Part shown: in pieces, positions 1-11,967 of the stretch
Layout: every line of letters starts with the position of its first letter
Numbering within the stretch: the first letter of the stretch is position 1
Assembly: GCF_029852145.1 (NCBI RefSeq)
Contig: NC_079977.1
Coordinates: forward strand, 18,726,781-18,790,780
Direction of reading: 5' to 3'
Length of the DNA: 64,000 nucleotides
Source: Microplitis mediator
Lineage: Eukaryota; Arthropoda; Insecta; Hymenoptera; Braconidae
The notes under the pieces: model-generated
What the model saw: the letters and a program-made list of their open reading frames with translations, nothing else
Databases searched by the model: none
Told to the model about the DNA's origin: nothing
Program-made: the position numbers and the translations under genes

Positions 1-872
1 AGAGGTTCAAATTGTGATAGAAAGCTAACAGATTGAGTATTGATATAAAAATAAATTTATTGAAATAGACGAATTGGAACCCGAGCAATGGATTCACGTA
101 ACTAGAGGATCAATGTTTGGTGAAATAGTTGGCCACTAAAATGAGGTGAAAATTAGTCAGTTGTCGAGGAAACAAATAAAATAATAAAACAATACAAAGC
201 AGAGTGAACATGTGCCGATAGAAAATTGATCATGAGATGAAGGTCAAACGAAATGGAAAAGCTGGGGATTAATTTCGGACAGGAAATGTAGGGCCAGGCT
301 CGGATGCTGATGATGATCAACATATTGAGGTTGATATTACATTGCGCTAAACTATTTACGAGGCCGTTATTGCGAGTGGATCGTCCCGTACTTGGGCAAT
401 GACACAAAATGACCCTATTGCGGCGCATTGAAAGAGCACTTGGACTCGTTAACCTCGAGGATAATTATCCTGGTAATTTACAATTCGGTACAATAATACA
501 ACAACGGATATTATTTTCCCCAAGATAATAATTTGTGTACTGATAGAGAGAGTAGTGGCCTTTCCTCGATGATTATCATCACTAACAACGTTACGCTTAA
601 TGCATCATATATAAATAACACCCGAAATAGTCCAACTGTCGCTAAGTAGGTTTGCTGGGTAATGAGCCCGTTATCATTTTCGATCATCTGTCAAATATTT
701 CCGGGCTTATTGTTTACCACTATTATTTATTTGTAATTACTCTATTAATTCTTCATTCCGTGACAAATTAACTCTCTATAATTCAACAATATACCCCTTA
801 ATTAATTAGCAATAAATAGTTATTAAATTTCGGAACTCAAAATTTAAATTAACAAATTTCGCGCTTTTAACT
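1..872. other. AT-rich sequence without recognised feature
   Basis: No convincing coding frame, RNA gene or repeat boundary was seen on either strand. The short open frames here have no domain, signal peptide or splice context that I recognise. Confidence 0.5.
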
Positions 873-1200
873 CTGAAGCCCAATAACTTTTTTATTTATC
901 AATTTATCATCATAACGAATCCGACCTTTTTTGTAGCAAATTTACTGCTCTACAAAATTGTTTCTGAGTACAATCATCGTATCTTCAATAATTTCCCAGA
1001 TATTCCCCATCATAACGATATAAAAATTATAAATAAAATTCAAGAATTTTTACTTTTATCTTCTGAAACTCCATAACTTTTTTTGTTATCAATTTATCAA
1101 AATTTTCAATCAAACCTTTTTTGCAGGAAATTTTACGTACTACAAAATTGTACTCTTGCAAAATCACCGTATCTCTAATAGTTTACGAGATATTTAATAT
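873..1200. repeat. two degenerate units of a ~190-bp repeat
   Basis: The phrase CTGAARCYCCATAACTTTTTT occurs at about 873 and again at 1063. Each is followed by a TTTTTGTAG..AAATTT..CTACAAAATTG imperfect palindrome (about 933 and 1121) and a GTATCT..AATA..AGATATT tail. The spacing is about 190 bp and the units are strongly diverged. The same palindromic word recurs across the window and resembles the core of the satellite at 30-32 kb. Confidence 0.6.
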
Positions 1201-2167
1201 AGAAGTTTGAAAAAAAAAAAAAAACTAAATATTTATTAGCAAAAAAATCTATTTTACCATTAGCTACAATAACTAGTAACATCAAAACTAGTTTAAAGTT
1301 AACAGTAACTCCGCCTATATTTCTTGAGCCATAAGGCGAAATTTATTGTCTGGGGGCCAGGTCAATGTCTAGAGCTTAGGGCAGGTAACTCGCCCAATGT
1401 GAGTGCATTCTAAATTCAGAACCTTCACGTTAATCCAAAACCTGAACACGGATATTATATCCCTAGTCCGTAGTATACAATTTAACATGTCACGTTCGTC
1501 ATTTTACTTTTAAAACCACCGCTACACTCCCTATTATTTCTCTAAAACATCATCCGAACAGATCTTAAACCGTTTCCGACAATGAAACAACAAAAATATA
1601 AATATACTTTAATATTTAAAAAAAAAAAAAAATACTCATATCTGAATATAGAACGAGCTGAAGCGTTAATTGCTCTTTCAAGACACTAATTATTATTATT
1701 ATTATTATTATTTTAAGTCATATCATTTTTCTAAAACCACAATAAGACATTAAAAGAACCGCGAGGGGCGCGTGTCAGATAAAAGAATATTTTTATGGCA
1801 CGGGAGGTAGACTTGTATTTCAAAATGGAAAAATATTTAACGTTTTATTTTATTTGTGTTTGTATAGTTGGGAATGCAAGAGGATATTCAATTTATGTGA
1901 AGAGGAAGAAGTCTGGGTGGTCGGAAATTAGTCCGAACATTTGCTACTAAGCTCCCGTGTATTGACACCGAATGCTATAGGCGGAGTATTATATCCGGGA
2001 CTTCCGTAAAAAATAATGTCGTAAGTACCCCACGCGTCGACGTAATTACTTGTTAAGCTATTGATAGTCTGTCTTATGAAAGACATTTTGAATACTAATA
2101 TTCGGTTATTTTAAACACGAACTAGTGCTTTGACATTTTTTTTCAAGTTCATATGTATTTGAAAGAA
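1201..2167. other. non-coding, with short A and ATT tracts
   Basis: Contains poly-A tracts near 1210 and 1620 and an (ATT)n run at about 1688-1713. No gene recognised. Confidence 0.45.
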
Positions 2168-3406
2168 CCCGCATGGAAAAGCTATATATTGTTAAGAATA
2201 TATAAAAATATATATGGTGGATATGTGATAAATATATGCCGGCAAAAATATATAGGGGAGGGTGGGGCAGAGCGGCCCCCCTGAAATTTTGACCAAAAAA
2301 AAAATTTTTTTTTTTTCGACTAATTACTATAAATTCGATATGTTTGCGCATTTTTACCCCTACGCATGACATTTGGGGCTAAATGGACAAGCCCAAAATT
2401 TCGAAAAAGTGATTTTTTCATATTTTTATCATCAAATTAAAAAAAAATTAGTATAATTCCACATTTCTAGCCCTACACATAACACCTGGGGCAAAATGGA
2501 CCAGCCGAAAGTTCCAAAAAAATTTTTTTTTCATATTTTTCGGCCGTTTCTTTATGTAAGAGGCAACTTTGGTTACTAAAAATTTATAAAAATTAAATTT
2601 TTTTTTTTTAGTTGATAAATTTTTGAAATAAAGTAAAATTATAGAATTGATTTTTTTTTTTTTATTAAATAACAATTAATAATTAAGGTAATCGAGAGTG
2701 AACGATTTTTTACGCTTTAAAAAATTTTTTTCGAGTAATATAAAGCCAAAAATAGTTGTCAAGAGAAAAAAATACATTCTTAATGATGAAAACAATTTAA
2801 AAAAAAAAAACGAAAAAAAATTTTTTTTTATCACTTTTTGAAGGTGGGCCGCTCTGCCTCAAAAAAAAAAAAAAAATTTCAGAATTTTGGCAAAATGTCC
2901 ATAAATTTGTTCGAAATAGGACAAAAGTAAAGTGATCTTATGGTTGAAAGCCACAAAAAATAATAATTGGCTTAGGGGGCCGCTCTGCCCCACCCTCCCC
3001 TATATTTATGAATATATGTTTTTTACATATATTTGATTATATATTTTTAATAATATATTTCTTTTTATATAATGTTTTATATTTCTCTGCATATATTATC
3101 TCATATAATGCTCAATATATTTTTGTCATATATGGATGGTATATATGTAATTTATAAAGTATAATATAATAAAATTTATATATATTTTGACTCATGTAAT
3201 CAGTGATATATTGTCTGTATATAATTGATCATACATGGAAGAACTTATATGTTCAAATCTATGGTTTGCGGTATATTGAAGTTATATTTTTCCAATATAT
3301 TAAAAATTATATTTTTCTCGATAAATTGAAAATTATAGTCTTTATGTACCTATATTTTTTGAGAAGCTGCCCGATAGCATAGAAATGGAAATTACAAACT
3401 AAAATG
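2168..3406. repeat. AT-rich dispersed element, copy 1, split by a MITE
   Basis: Begins CCCGCATGGAAAAGCTATA and consists of ATATATG/CATATAT-rich sequence, ending near GAAATTACAAACTAAAATG. The same sequence in the same orientation and nearly the same length, once the insert at 2255-3000 is removed, occurs at 55192-55757. No coding capacity. Its left edge resembles the CCCGTATGAAAA terminus of the element at 20015-20814, so all three probably belong to one AT-rich MITE-like group. Confidence 0.75.
2255..3000. mobile_element. 746-bp MITE with 26-bp perfect terminal inverted repeats, TA target duplication
   Basis: Left end 2255-2280 and right end 2975-3000 are perfect inverted repeats starting GGGGAGGGTGGGGCAGAGCG. 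TA flanks both sides (2253-2254 and 3001-3002). Removing the element and one TA gives AAAAATATATATATTTATG, exactly the sequence present at the matching place in the uninterrupted copy near 55267-55286. The interior is A/T-rich with no transposase. It is therefore a non-autonomous DNA element; the TA duplication fits, but does not prove, mobilisation by a Tc1/mariner-type transposase. Confidence 0.9.
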
Positions 3407-4015
3407 TATGGTTTTTATTATGTAACGCACCACAGGACGAAAAATATGTATAGTAGACTGTCTCAAATTAAGCAACTATATTTTTTTTTCGAAGAACTTT
3501 GAAAAATCGAAAGGGTATCTCAAAATATGGTGACAGTAAAAATGAGAGCTCTTAATATTGATATTTAGTGGTGGCTATTGATAATTTTCGATTTTTCATT
3601 TAGTAACATGGTAAAAAATACATAACTTCCGAAAAAATCAAGATACAAAAAATCTTTACTCGAACATTTTGTAGCAAATTTACTGATCTACAAAAAAGGA
3701 ATTTTATGACTTTTGCATAAATCCAACCATTCACAAGATATCCGACGTCAAAGTTTGGTACAATTCGAAGAACTTGTTTTTGCTCGTTCTGAATTTCATA
3801 CCATGTCAACTAATGAGAATTTCGCAATTCTCAATACTGTTTTTTGTAGGAAATTGAATGCTCTACAAAAAAAATCTCTTATTATTTTTTGATGAATCCA
3901 TCTGTTCAAAAGTTATTGGAGCTTAAAGTCACGTTAGAGTAAATTTCGAGATCTTTTTACTTTTCCGGCGAAACTATCGGACTTATCGTAAAATGTCATA
4001 GAATCTTTTTTGTAG
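3407..4015. other. non-coding with degenerate CTACAAA-type repeats
   Basis: Diverged TTTTGTAG..AAATT..CTACAAAA words occur at about 3668 and 3844, spaced roughly 175 bp. No gene recognised. Confidence 0.45.
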
Positions 4016-4224
4016 ACAATTTTATTTCCTACAAATTATCTCTGAAAAATTTTTTTCAAATTCTGCATTCTTTTCTAGTTATTTCAATTTAAATGCCAAG
4101 CTCCTAAAAAAATAGTGTTCTGATCGATTTTAAGAGCTTGACATTAAAATGGAAATAATTAGAAGAGAATGCAGAATTTGAAAAAAATTTTTCAGAGATA
4201 ATTTGTAGGAAATAAAATTTGATT
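4016..4224. repeat. ~210-bp palindrome (fold-back), arms ~95 bp
   Basis: The left arm, from CAATTTTATTTCCTACAAAT through CAAATTCTGCATTC, is repeated in reverse complement on the right (GAATGCAGAATTTG through ATTTGTAGGAAATAAAATTTG). A short spacer lies near 4115-4130. It includes the CTACAAA word found throughout the window. Confidence 0.75.
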
Positions 4225-4309
4225 CCTATGCAGGTGTAGATGAATATTATTTCGACGAGTATATTTGTAAATACTATAAAAATTTATTGAATTGAAAAAT
4301 TTCTCAATT

Positions 4310-4592
4310 AAAAAAAAAAATTTTTATTTTGAAATATTTTTAGTGGCCAAATTTGTCCCACGCATAGAGAATCAGCTGAAAAATGAATGAGTGTATTAAA
4401 TTTTTTATAATTTGACAATAAAAATGTGAAAAATTCTTTTTTTCAGAATTTGCGGCTGGTCTATTTTGCTCCAGGTATCATGCGTAGGGCTAAAAATCCG
4501 CAAATACTTCGAATTTATGGTAACTAGAAGAAAAACAGAAAAAAAAATTTTGATCTAATTTTTACAGGGGACTTTCTTGCCCCACCCTCCCC
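4310..4592. mobile_element. diverged fragment of the GGGGAGGGTGGGGC MITE family
   Basis: Ends GCCCCACCCTCCCC at 4579-4592 followed by TATA, matching the right terminus of the 2255-3000 element. The stretch around 4470-4530 (TGCGTAGGGCTAAAAATCCGC..AATTTATGGTAACTAG) is similar, in inverted orientation, to the internal part of that element near 2325-2385. The opposite terminus is not recognisable, so the copy is truncated or decayed. Confidence 0.7.
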
Positions 4593-5059
4593 TATATTTC
4601 TTAAAGCAAAATACATTTTTTTTGTACAACTACTATTCTATTAACGCAAATATTTTTGTATGTTCCAACCAAGAAAACAAAAGTTGCTTAAACCATGAGA
4701 AAAAATTTTTTTGAAGAAAAAGTAGACATGGAGGAGGGGAAAGTCACTGGTGCTAGGCAGCAGCAGCGGGAGTAGTTCGGTTCTCGCCACGAGATCGCGC
4801 CCAGCCACTTGTATTGTCCCTAGTAAGAAAGATACGTCAGAGTTGTTATATTCCGATTTTGAACGAACTTTTGTTCAACTACTCCGCTGTCATTTGACAT
4901 ATTGATAAGTACGTTTTTCGATTGTACTATAGTATCCTATGGTACATCATGACATTAACATTTAATGTAAATATATAATATTAATAGTTCCTTGAATAAT
5001 TTTTCTCGAAATAAAAAAACAATAAGTACGTTTTAGATAAAAAAAAAAAAAAAATGAAT
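4593..5059. other. non-coding; short GC-richer patch at ~4730-4830
   Basis: About 100 bp near 4730-4830 is notably richer in G+C (cagcagcagcgggag, ctcgccacgagatcgcgccc) and ends at CCTAGTAAGAAAG, which resembles a splice donor. It could be an untranslated first exon of a plus-strand gene or a regulatory patch. There is no direct support. Confidence 0.25.
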
Positions 5060-5620
5060 CGACACCTCATACTTCTGAAAAGAGAATAAATTTCTCAGAC
5101 TGCCATGTATGGCATACCGTATCAAACGCTTTTTTTTGATCTATTAAAACAGCTGCCGTAAAATCGTTAAAATGAAGGCCTCGGTTTATGTCAGAAACTA
5201 GTTTGCATCTCTCTTGCCTTTAAGAATTTTGTCGTTTCAATCAAAATTTTTGTTATGAAATCATTTAGTTGAATGTGCAGAGCTGGGATATAATGCTTTA
5301 GTTAGACATACTGTATACAGTATATATTTCATATGAATATAATTTCATACACCTTGCTTAGATTACTGGTTAGTCTGATGGGTCTGTAACTGAGTGGTTT
5401 CGTTGGATACTTGTTGCTTTTAAGTATCGGGAGAACTTTAGCGTTTTACTGTCATCACTCATCAGTGGCCGAATTAGTATAGTAAGGTTTGCAAATGCTT
5501 GAGACTATTGCAGGGACTTCACCCAACCCACTTAATTTTTTTCAATCAACGGACATTGAGCCCCGCATAATGATAGAACTAAATAAATTTCTCACTGGAT
5601 CTTCAGTATTCATTAGTTGT
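5060..5620 (-). pseudogene. non-LTR retrotransposon reverse transcriptase fragment, broken
   Basis: The reverse complement encodes recognisable reverse transcriptase blocks in the expected order. At about 5350-5440 it reads AKVLPILKSNKYPTKPLSYR followed by PI, the 'K..P..K..K....YRPI' block typical of jockey/LINE-type enzymes. At about 5110-5200 it reads NRGLHFNDFTAAVLIDQKKA then FDTV, which matches the catalytic block A (AAV..D..KAFD.VWH). Stop codons and frame changes separate the blocks, and neither an endonuclease domain nor the YADD block was found. This is a dead, partial copy. Homology was judged by eye. Confidence 0.75.
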
Positions 5621-5779
5621 CGCAACGATTTATTCTACTGACGTTTAAAAAAATTTCATTATTTGAGTCTCTGAATATATTTAGATCTGGCCAGATAGGG
5701 TTACATCATTCCGTATATACCTTTGTAGGAAAATAATTTTTTATTAAAGTAGTTGTCTTTGCACAATGTTAAGGTGCTT

Positions 5780-6150
5780 AGTTCTTCAATATCGATTTTA
5801 GCCCAAGACCCGCTTAATACTTATCGACGAAGTCTTAGCCTAGACCCAGCATCTTGCTAATATTACGCTACCAAGTCTTGGTCCAAGAGCCAGCCACTGT
5901 TCAACTAACGAGTCTTGCGTCATCTGCCGTGGTCGAAGAGCTAGCCGTTATTTAAATACCAAGTCTGGTCCATCTGCAAGCCAATATTCGACTGTCCAGC
6001 CAGTGTTCAACTACCAAGTCTTCGGCCATCTGCATGGTCCAAGAGCCAGTCAATATTCAGCTACCAAGCCTTGGCCCATCAGCTTTGGCCCAAAATCCTG
6101 CCAGTACTCAACAACCAAGTCGTGGTCCATCAGCTTCGACCCAATTTCAG
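5780..6150. repeat. degenerate tandem repeat (AACTACCAAGTCTTGGTCCA..)
   Basis: About seven diverged units of roughly 50-60 bp, recognised by CTACCAAGTCTTGGYCCATC, AGAGCCAGCCAATATTCAACT and variants. No long frame is maintained. Confidence 0.7.
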
Positions 6151-6730
6151 CCTAATTTTCATAGAACCAAATTTGAAAGAAATAAAATTCCCTATCTAAT
6201 GACCATACATTGAACCTAATCTTGCCTATTTTTCTGTCGCCTGCATAATATCAATTATAACTTCCAATCTATCAATTTTATCACCACTTATCATTCGTTC
6301 ATATTTGCTGCACATTAAATTTCCTATTTAACGACTATACTAGAAACCTGATTATCTCATATAATTACCTGGAGAGCCATAATTAAAGATATGAGGACGA
6401 TTATTTTTAAAAAATTTTTAATTTACAATTCTAAATAATTAACAAATCCATTAATTAATTCAGTACTAATTATAGCTAATAAGTAATAATTCATGTCTAA
6501 TAAAATATATACTTAATTAATATTTTGTTCATAGTTAATATTTCCACAGAGACACTAGATATTTTCTATATATATATATATCTATATATACCAACATAGA
6601 TATAGATTTTGATTTAATTGCAGTAAATAGGGGCGCCATCGGCATGACCATTGAGTGCCACTGCCAGACGTTAATAATGATAAATGTGTTAGAAGCGACT
6701 CTCAAGTCCATGAACTGCAGCAACACAAAA
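6151..6730. other. AT-rich, no feature recognised
   Basis: Only short TA runs near 6567-6590. Confidence 0.45.
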
Positions 6731-7930
6731 CTCTCATAACTATTAGTAGAACCGAAAGTCCAAATATAAGCAACGATTTTCCAATAAATTAAAAATTAAA
6801 TTTAGTTTATACCCAAAACTACGTGCGTTAAATAACCATTCAACTTTTGGATGTTACCTAATTAACTTTAATACTCCCGCATAACTTTATTTTATATAGA
6901 TATAGATATATATAGATGACAATAAATACAGTAAATTTTGTTTCTGACATTTCTGTTAATGAAAGTATGAGAAGTATTTTTTTATTGATGGTCGAAAACA
7001 GTTAAAATTAAAAAGAGGATTTTAATAGCCAAGTACTTTAATCAGGGTTTGGATGTAAATAATTTTTGTTAGAGTTATTGGAAAATAAACGAGATTAATT
7101 TGAAGAAAAATTAGGCACTAAATGGTTGGTGTGCGGAAAAATTGTGGGTGAATTTAGAGAGACGCAGTTCAATGCTTGGGGAGGTTGGATAACTTTTTTG
7201 AATAATTGACGCAGGTAAATTTGCCCGCGTTATCGAATTTTAAAGCGAAGAGACGAGATTGAAGCATGATAACCAGCTCAACCAAATTATAGCGAGCTTT
7301 GACTAGGTTATTTTGGAGGTTCAACTACAAGCTTTCAATCACTTTTGATCAATTTAATCTAAAAAATTTATTTAAAAAGTTACCGCGCGGAAACTAAAAA
7401 ATTTTTAATTTTTGCTGTCGCGCATTTTAGGCCTCTGACTCCGCGGATTATTTTTCTCGGGAAAAATAACTTAAAGTTTATTAAATTGCATACTTAAAGC
7501 TTTGAAATGAATTTTTTTATTGCCATACGACAATTGTAACCAGAGTTAGTTTTTTAAAATTTTAGTCACTTAAATGTCATTTATATTTTGTTGGTCTCTA
7601 ATTGGCCTGTAACTGTGAAATAAATTTATTAGACCAAAGCAATAAAAAGTATCTTAAAGTAGATACTTTGAGCTTTGAAATAAAATTTTTTTCATCTCAG
7701 TATCTTAATTACAAGCAGAGTTACAGCCTTTTAAATTCCAGCTAAAATTTCTGCCCAAAAATAAAATTGGGCGCCATTGGCGCTGATTTATAATTAAATT
7801 CCATAAATAGTGACTTGAATAACGTGGAACCATTAAAAAAATCTACAATGATTCTTTTAGAATCCTACTGTCTCATTATTTCAATAAATTAATTCATAAA
7901 TAATAAATAATTAATTTTTTTTTTATTTTC
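6731..7930. repeat. 1.2-kb dispersed repeat, copy A (inverted partner at 23603-24797)
   Basis: From CTCATAACTATTAGTAGAAC to the A/T-rich end near AATAAATAATTAATTTTTTT, this stretch is repeated as its reverse complement at 23603-24797 with few visible differences. It has no coding frame. Recognisable internal words include ATTTTGTTTCTGACATTTC, AGCGAGCTTTGACTAGG and GTTACCGCGCGGAAACTAAA. It may be a non-autonomous transposon whose ends I could not define, or a segmental inverted duplication. Confidence 0.85.
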
Positions 7931-8999
7931 CAAATGTTCACTTTTCTCTTGCTTGCATTTTTAACAACTAAAAATTTCTATTTTACTTCCTCTTCGACAT
8001 TCCATACACACAATTACCTTCCATAATAATAATTACAAATATAAAAAATAGCGATTGCTTTGAAGATTAATAAATAAAGAATTAATTTTCCACGGACCTC
8101 CACGAAAGTTTTTTATTATTTTTTATTTTCGTTATTACAAAAAGAAATCGTTTAATGTTCAGAGACTTTGTAAGGAACAATATACGTCTTACGGATAACG
8201 TTGCTTTTTATATTAGAGAAAAGCCGTATCGGTACACAATTTTTTTTTTATTTTTTTATGAAAGAAAGACTAGTGTAGGTCTGAGCTAGTTTTGAAGCTG
8301 GATATAGGCTGTGCTATGGTCTTTAACGTTTACTGTGGGCTTTGTTGGATGAATTGTACCGCTACCTATACCTCACACTCGTACTATATAGTATATACCT
8401 ATATAGTAAAAAGTATAAAGTATGAGATGGATCCTTATGTATTTAAAAAAAAAAAATAATCATAAAGAAAAAATTGTCGGTGGGAAAAACGAGGTCGATT
8501 CGTCAAGGATAACGTTTAACACGTGTATCTAAGTGTGACTAATATAACCGGATACTTATTCTGCCCAAATTTTGACTATACATATATATATATATATACA
8601 TATATATATTTATATATATATAATATGGATATACATATATGTTGGGAGGTTGCGGAATCGAACTTGCGAATTATTTGCGTCGAATTGACTATTAATAGAC
8701 GAATCGAATGAAACAATTTGAGGTTTGTTGAAAATTCGAATTGTTGATAAATTTGAATTCCTAATGACGAGAAAATATGGAATTGATAGAAAATAAATTA
8801 TTGGAAAAAAATAGTTGTGATTTGGTGAGAAGGGAGGGGAGAGAAGAAATTTTTTGCGGGAAATATGAGATGGGAATTTGAATTTGAATTTGAATTTGAA
8901 TTTTTGGCGGGAAATGATGAATAATTCAAAAAGTAGGGAATCAGTCGAATAATTCGGTTGGGTTGAATTATTCGATCGGTTGGAATTATGTGGGATCTT
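7931..8999. other. non-coding with microsatellites
   Basis: Contains a TA-rich stretch at about 8582-8625 and about four ATTTGA hexamers at 8873-8902. No gene recognised. Confidence 0.5.
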
Positions 9000-10690
9000 C
9001 AAAATAAGTTAAGGAGAATAATTCGATGGTTTGAATAATCGAATAGTTTGGAAAGTTACAAACTATTTGGAAAATTCGAATAGCTCACAAAGTTACGGAT
9101 AGTTCAAATGGTTGAAATAGTTAAAATAATTCGAATAGTCAGAATGGTTCGAATATTTTAAATATGTAGTGTGAAAAGTCGTGAGTGACCAGAAAGTCGA
9201 ATAGTTCGAATATGTAACTTGACAACATAGTTAGAATAATTCGAATAGTTTGAAAAATTATGAATAGTTCGAATAATCTGAATCCTTTGAATAGTTGGTA
9301 TAATCCAAGTAGTTCGAATAACTTGATAGTTTGAACAATTCGAATAGTTCGAAAAATTATGAATACTTTGAATAATTCGAATAGTCCGACCGGTTCTAGT
9401 AGGTGGAATACTTTAAACAGTTCAAATAATTTCAATAGTTCGAATAGATCAAATTGTTCACATAATTCGAGTAACTCGAAAAGTCGAATTAATTCATATA
9501 ATTTGAAGTTAGAATACTTTGAATAATTCAAATAATCCGAGAAGTTTAGATCATTCGAACAGTTCAAATACTTTACACAACTCGAATAGTAAAAATAGTT
9601 AAAATAATTTGAAATCAGAATAGTTCGAATATGTAATTTGAATTGTTCGAATAGGTCGAATAGTTTTAAAAATTATGAATACTTCGAATAATTCGAATGG
9701 TCCAACCAGATCTAATAGGTGGAATACTTTAAACATTTCGAATAATTTCAATTGTTCGAATAGTTCAAATTGTTCGAATAATTCGAGTAACGCGAAAAGT
9801 TGAATTAGTTCAAATAATTTGAAGTTAGAATAGTTTTAATAATTCGAATTATCCGAGCAAATCAGATAATTCGAATAATTCGAATACTTTACACTATTCG
9901 AACAGTGGAAATAGTTGAAATAATTTGAAATCAGAATAATTCGAATAGTTCAAATTGTTCGAATAATTCGAGTAACTCGAAAAGTCGAATTAGTTTAAAT
10001 TATTCGAAGTTAGAATAGTTTGAATAATTCGAATAATCTGAGCAGTTCAGATAATTCGAATAGATCGATTACTTTAGACAATTCGAATAGCTGAAATACT
10101 AGTAGTTAAAATAATTTGAAATCAGAATAATCGAATGAGCTCAAATAATTTGAAGTTAAGAATAGTTTGAATAATTCGATTATTAAGTACAGATAATTAG
10201 AATAGTTTGGATACTTTACACAATTCGAATAGTGGAAATAGTTAAAAGAATTCGAAATCAAAATAGTACGAATTGTTCGAATAATTCGAGTAACTCAAAA
10301 AGTCGAATTAGTTAAAATAATTCGAAGTTAGAATAGTTTGAATAATTCGAATAATCTGAACAGTTCAGATAATTCGAATAGATCGATTACTTTACACAAT
10401 TCGAATAGTTGAAATAGTTAAAACAATTCGAAATCAGAATAGTTCGAATTGTTCAAATTGTTCGAATAATTCGAGTAACTCAAAAAGTCGAATTAGCTGA
10501 AATAATTCGAAGTTAGACTAGTTTGAATAATTCGAATAATCCGAGCAGTTCAGATAATTCGAATAGTTCGAATACTTTACAAAATTCGAATAGTTAATAT
10601 AGTTAAAATAATTAGAAATTAGAGTCCTTCTAATATGTAATTTGAATTGTTCGAATAGGTCGAATAGTTAAAATAATCCAAATATTTACA
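9000..10690. repeat. 1.7-kb TTCGAA-word array with ~502-bp higher-order structure
   Basis: Almost the whole stretch is made of 8-10-bp words of the type AATAGTTCGAAT/AATAATTCGA. A marker phrase (AATTCGAGTAACTCGAAAAGT and variants) recurs at about 9464, 9780, 9965, 10283 and 10468. The intervals are therefore 316, 185, 318 and 185 bp, an alternating higher-order unit of about 502 bp. A 142-codon minus-strand open frame (9139-9567, rich in LFELF) is explained by the repeat and is not called as a gene. Confidence 0.85.
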
Positions 10691-11689
10691 AATAATTTGA
10701 AATATTCTATCACTTCTACCTAATAAATTTCTTACTCTCCCTCCTCTAATCTAACTTATCGCCTTAATATATTGATAACACATACCATTAATTTTTATAT
10801 TAATATCCACACATATACTTAACATATCCATACAAAAAATATATCTCCGCAAGCTAGTGGCTAAGCATCATAATTATTTTACACTAAATTCCTTATCTGC
10901 AGCTCATATTTAATTTAATCTCTTTTCACTTTTAAGTTAAAACTATAACTAAACTAACATAGATATCATAAAAATACTCTAATAATCTTCTATAGGAAAT
11001 TTATTTCTGTACAAAAAATGTCCCATGACTTCCGATCATAAACTAAATAACTAAGTCATCAATTTGATTAAAGATGTCAATTGATAACTCAAAAAAGCAC
11101 TAAGAATTTTTTATTTTTTAAACTTAAATTATGGAATAAATCTTACAGATATGATAAAAATGAAAGAGAGCAATTTTACAGAAAATTTGATTCTCTACAA
11201 AAAAGTATTCTTTATTTTTTATCCTCAAATCGATAGTTTAGTTGTTATAATAATTTATTGTTAATAAATTGATTTTTTTGGTCAAAAAAAAAAAATTATT
11301 AAAATTAAATTAAAATATATATGAGTGAGAAGTTTGAAATATTTCGTGAGTCACGGGAGGGTAGAAATATATATATATACGTAATATAATCTGTACAACG
11401 AATGTAACAAAATAATATGTATAGTCAGTAGTGCCCTTGTATTTTGAAAATGTGACCAGTCGTCTATAAGTAATTGAAGCGAATTAATCATAATGCTAGT
11501 CACTTCGCTCGGGGATATTACATGTATATATATGGTGAGTATACATGGGTATACATGTGTATGATGTTGAAAGGAACAGTAATAATACGAGATATAACAA
11601 TCACAGTAATAAAAGTAATTGGATTGAATTCTATTGCTACTGCAATTTATTTGTAATTTATATTATATTTATTTATTTGACTTTAAAAG
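10691..11689. other. AT-rich, no gene recognised
   Basis: Diverged CTACAAA-type words occur near 10995 and 11177, and a TA run near 11370. Nothing else seen. Confidence 0.45.
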
Positions 11690-11967
11690 ATAGAAAAAAT
11701 CCTCATATGTGATTATTTATGACTACAAATGATCATATATGACCATAAACAATCACATATTGCCATAAATTATCTCAAATAATCAGATATGGCCATAAAT
11801 AAGCACATATGACCATGCATGATCATATGGGGCCATAAATAATCATATATTACCATATATAGTAATATATGACTATGAGTAATCATTTATGATCCTAAAT
11901 GATCACATATAACTATAATTGATCGCATACGGCCATGAATGATCATATATGGCCATAAATGAGCATA

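Noticed and set aside
8520..9002. Minus-strand 130-residue frame with KFKFKF repeats
   Set aside because: Derived from the ATTTGA hexamer and TA runs.
9139..9567. 142-residue LFELF-rich protein on the minus strand
   Set aside because: Fully explained by the TTCGAA word array; no start context or domain.
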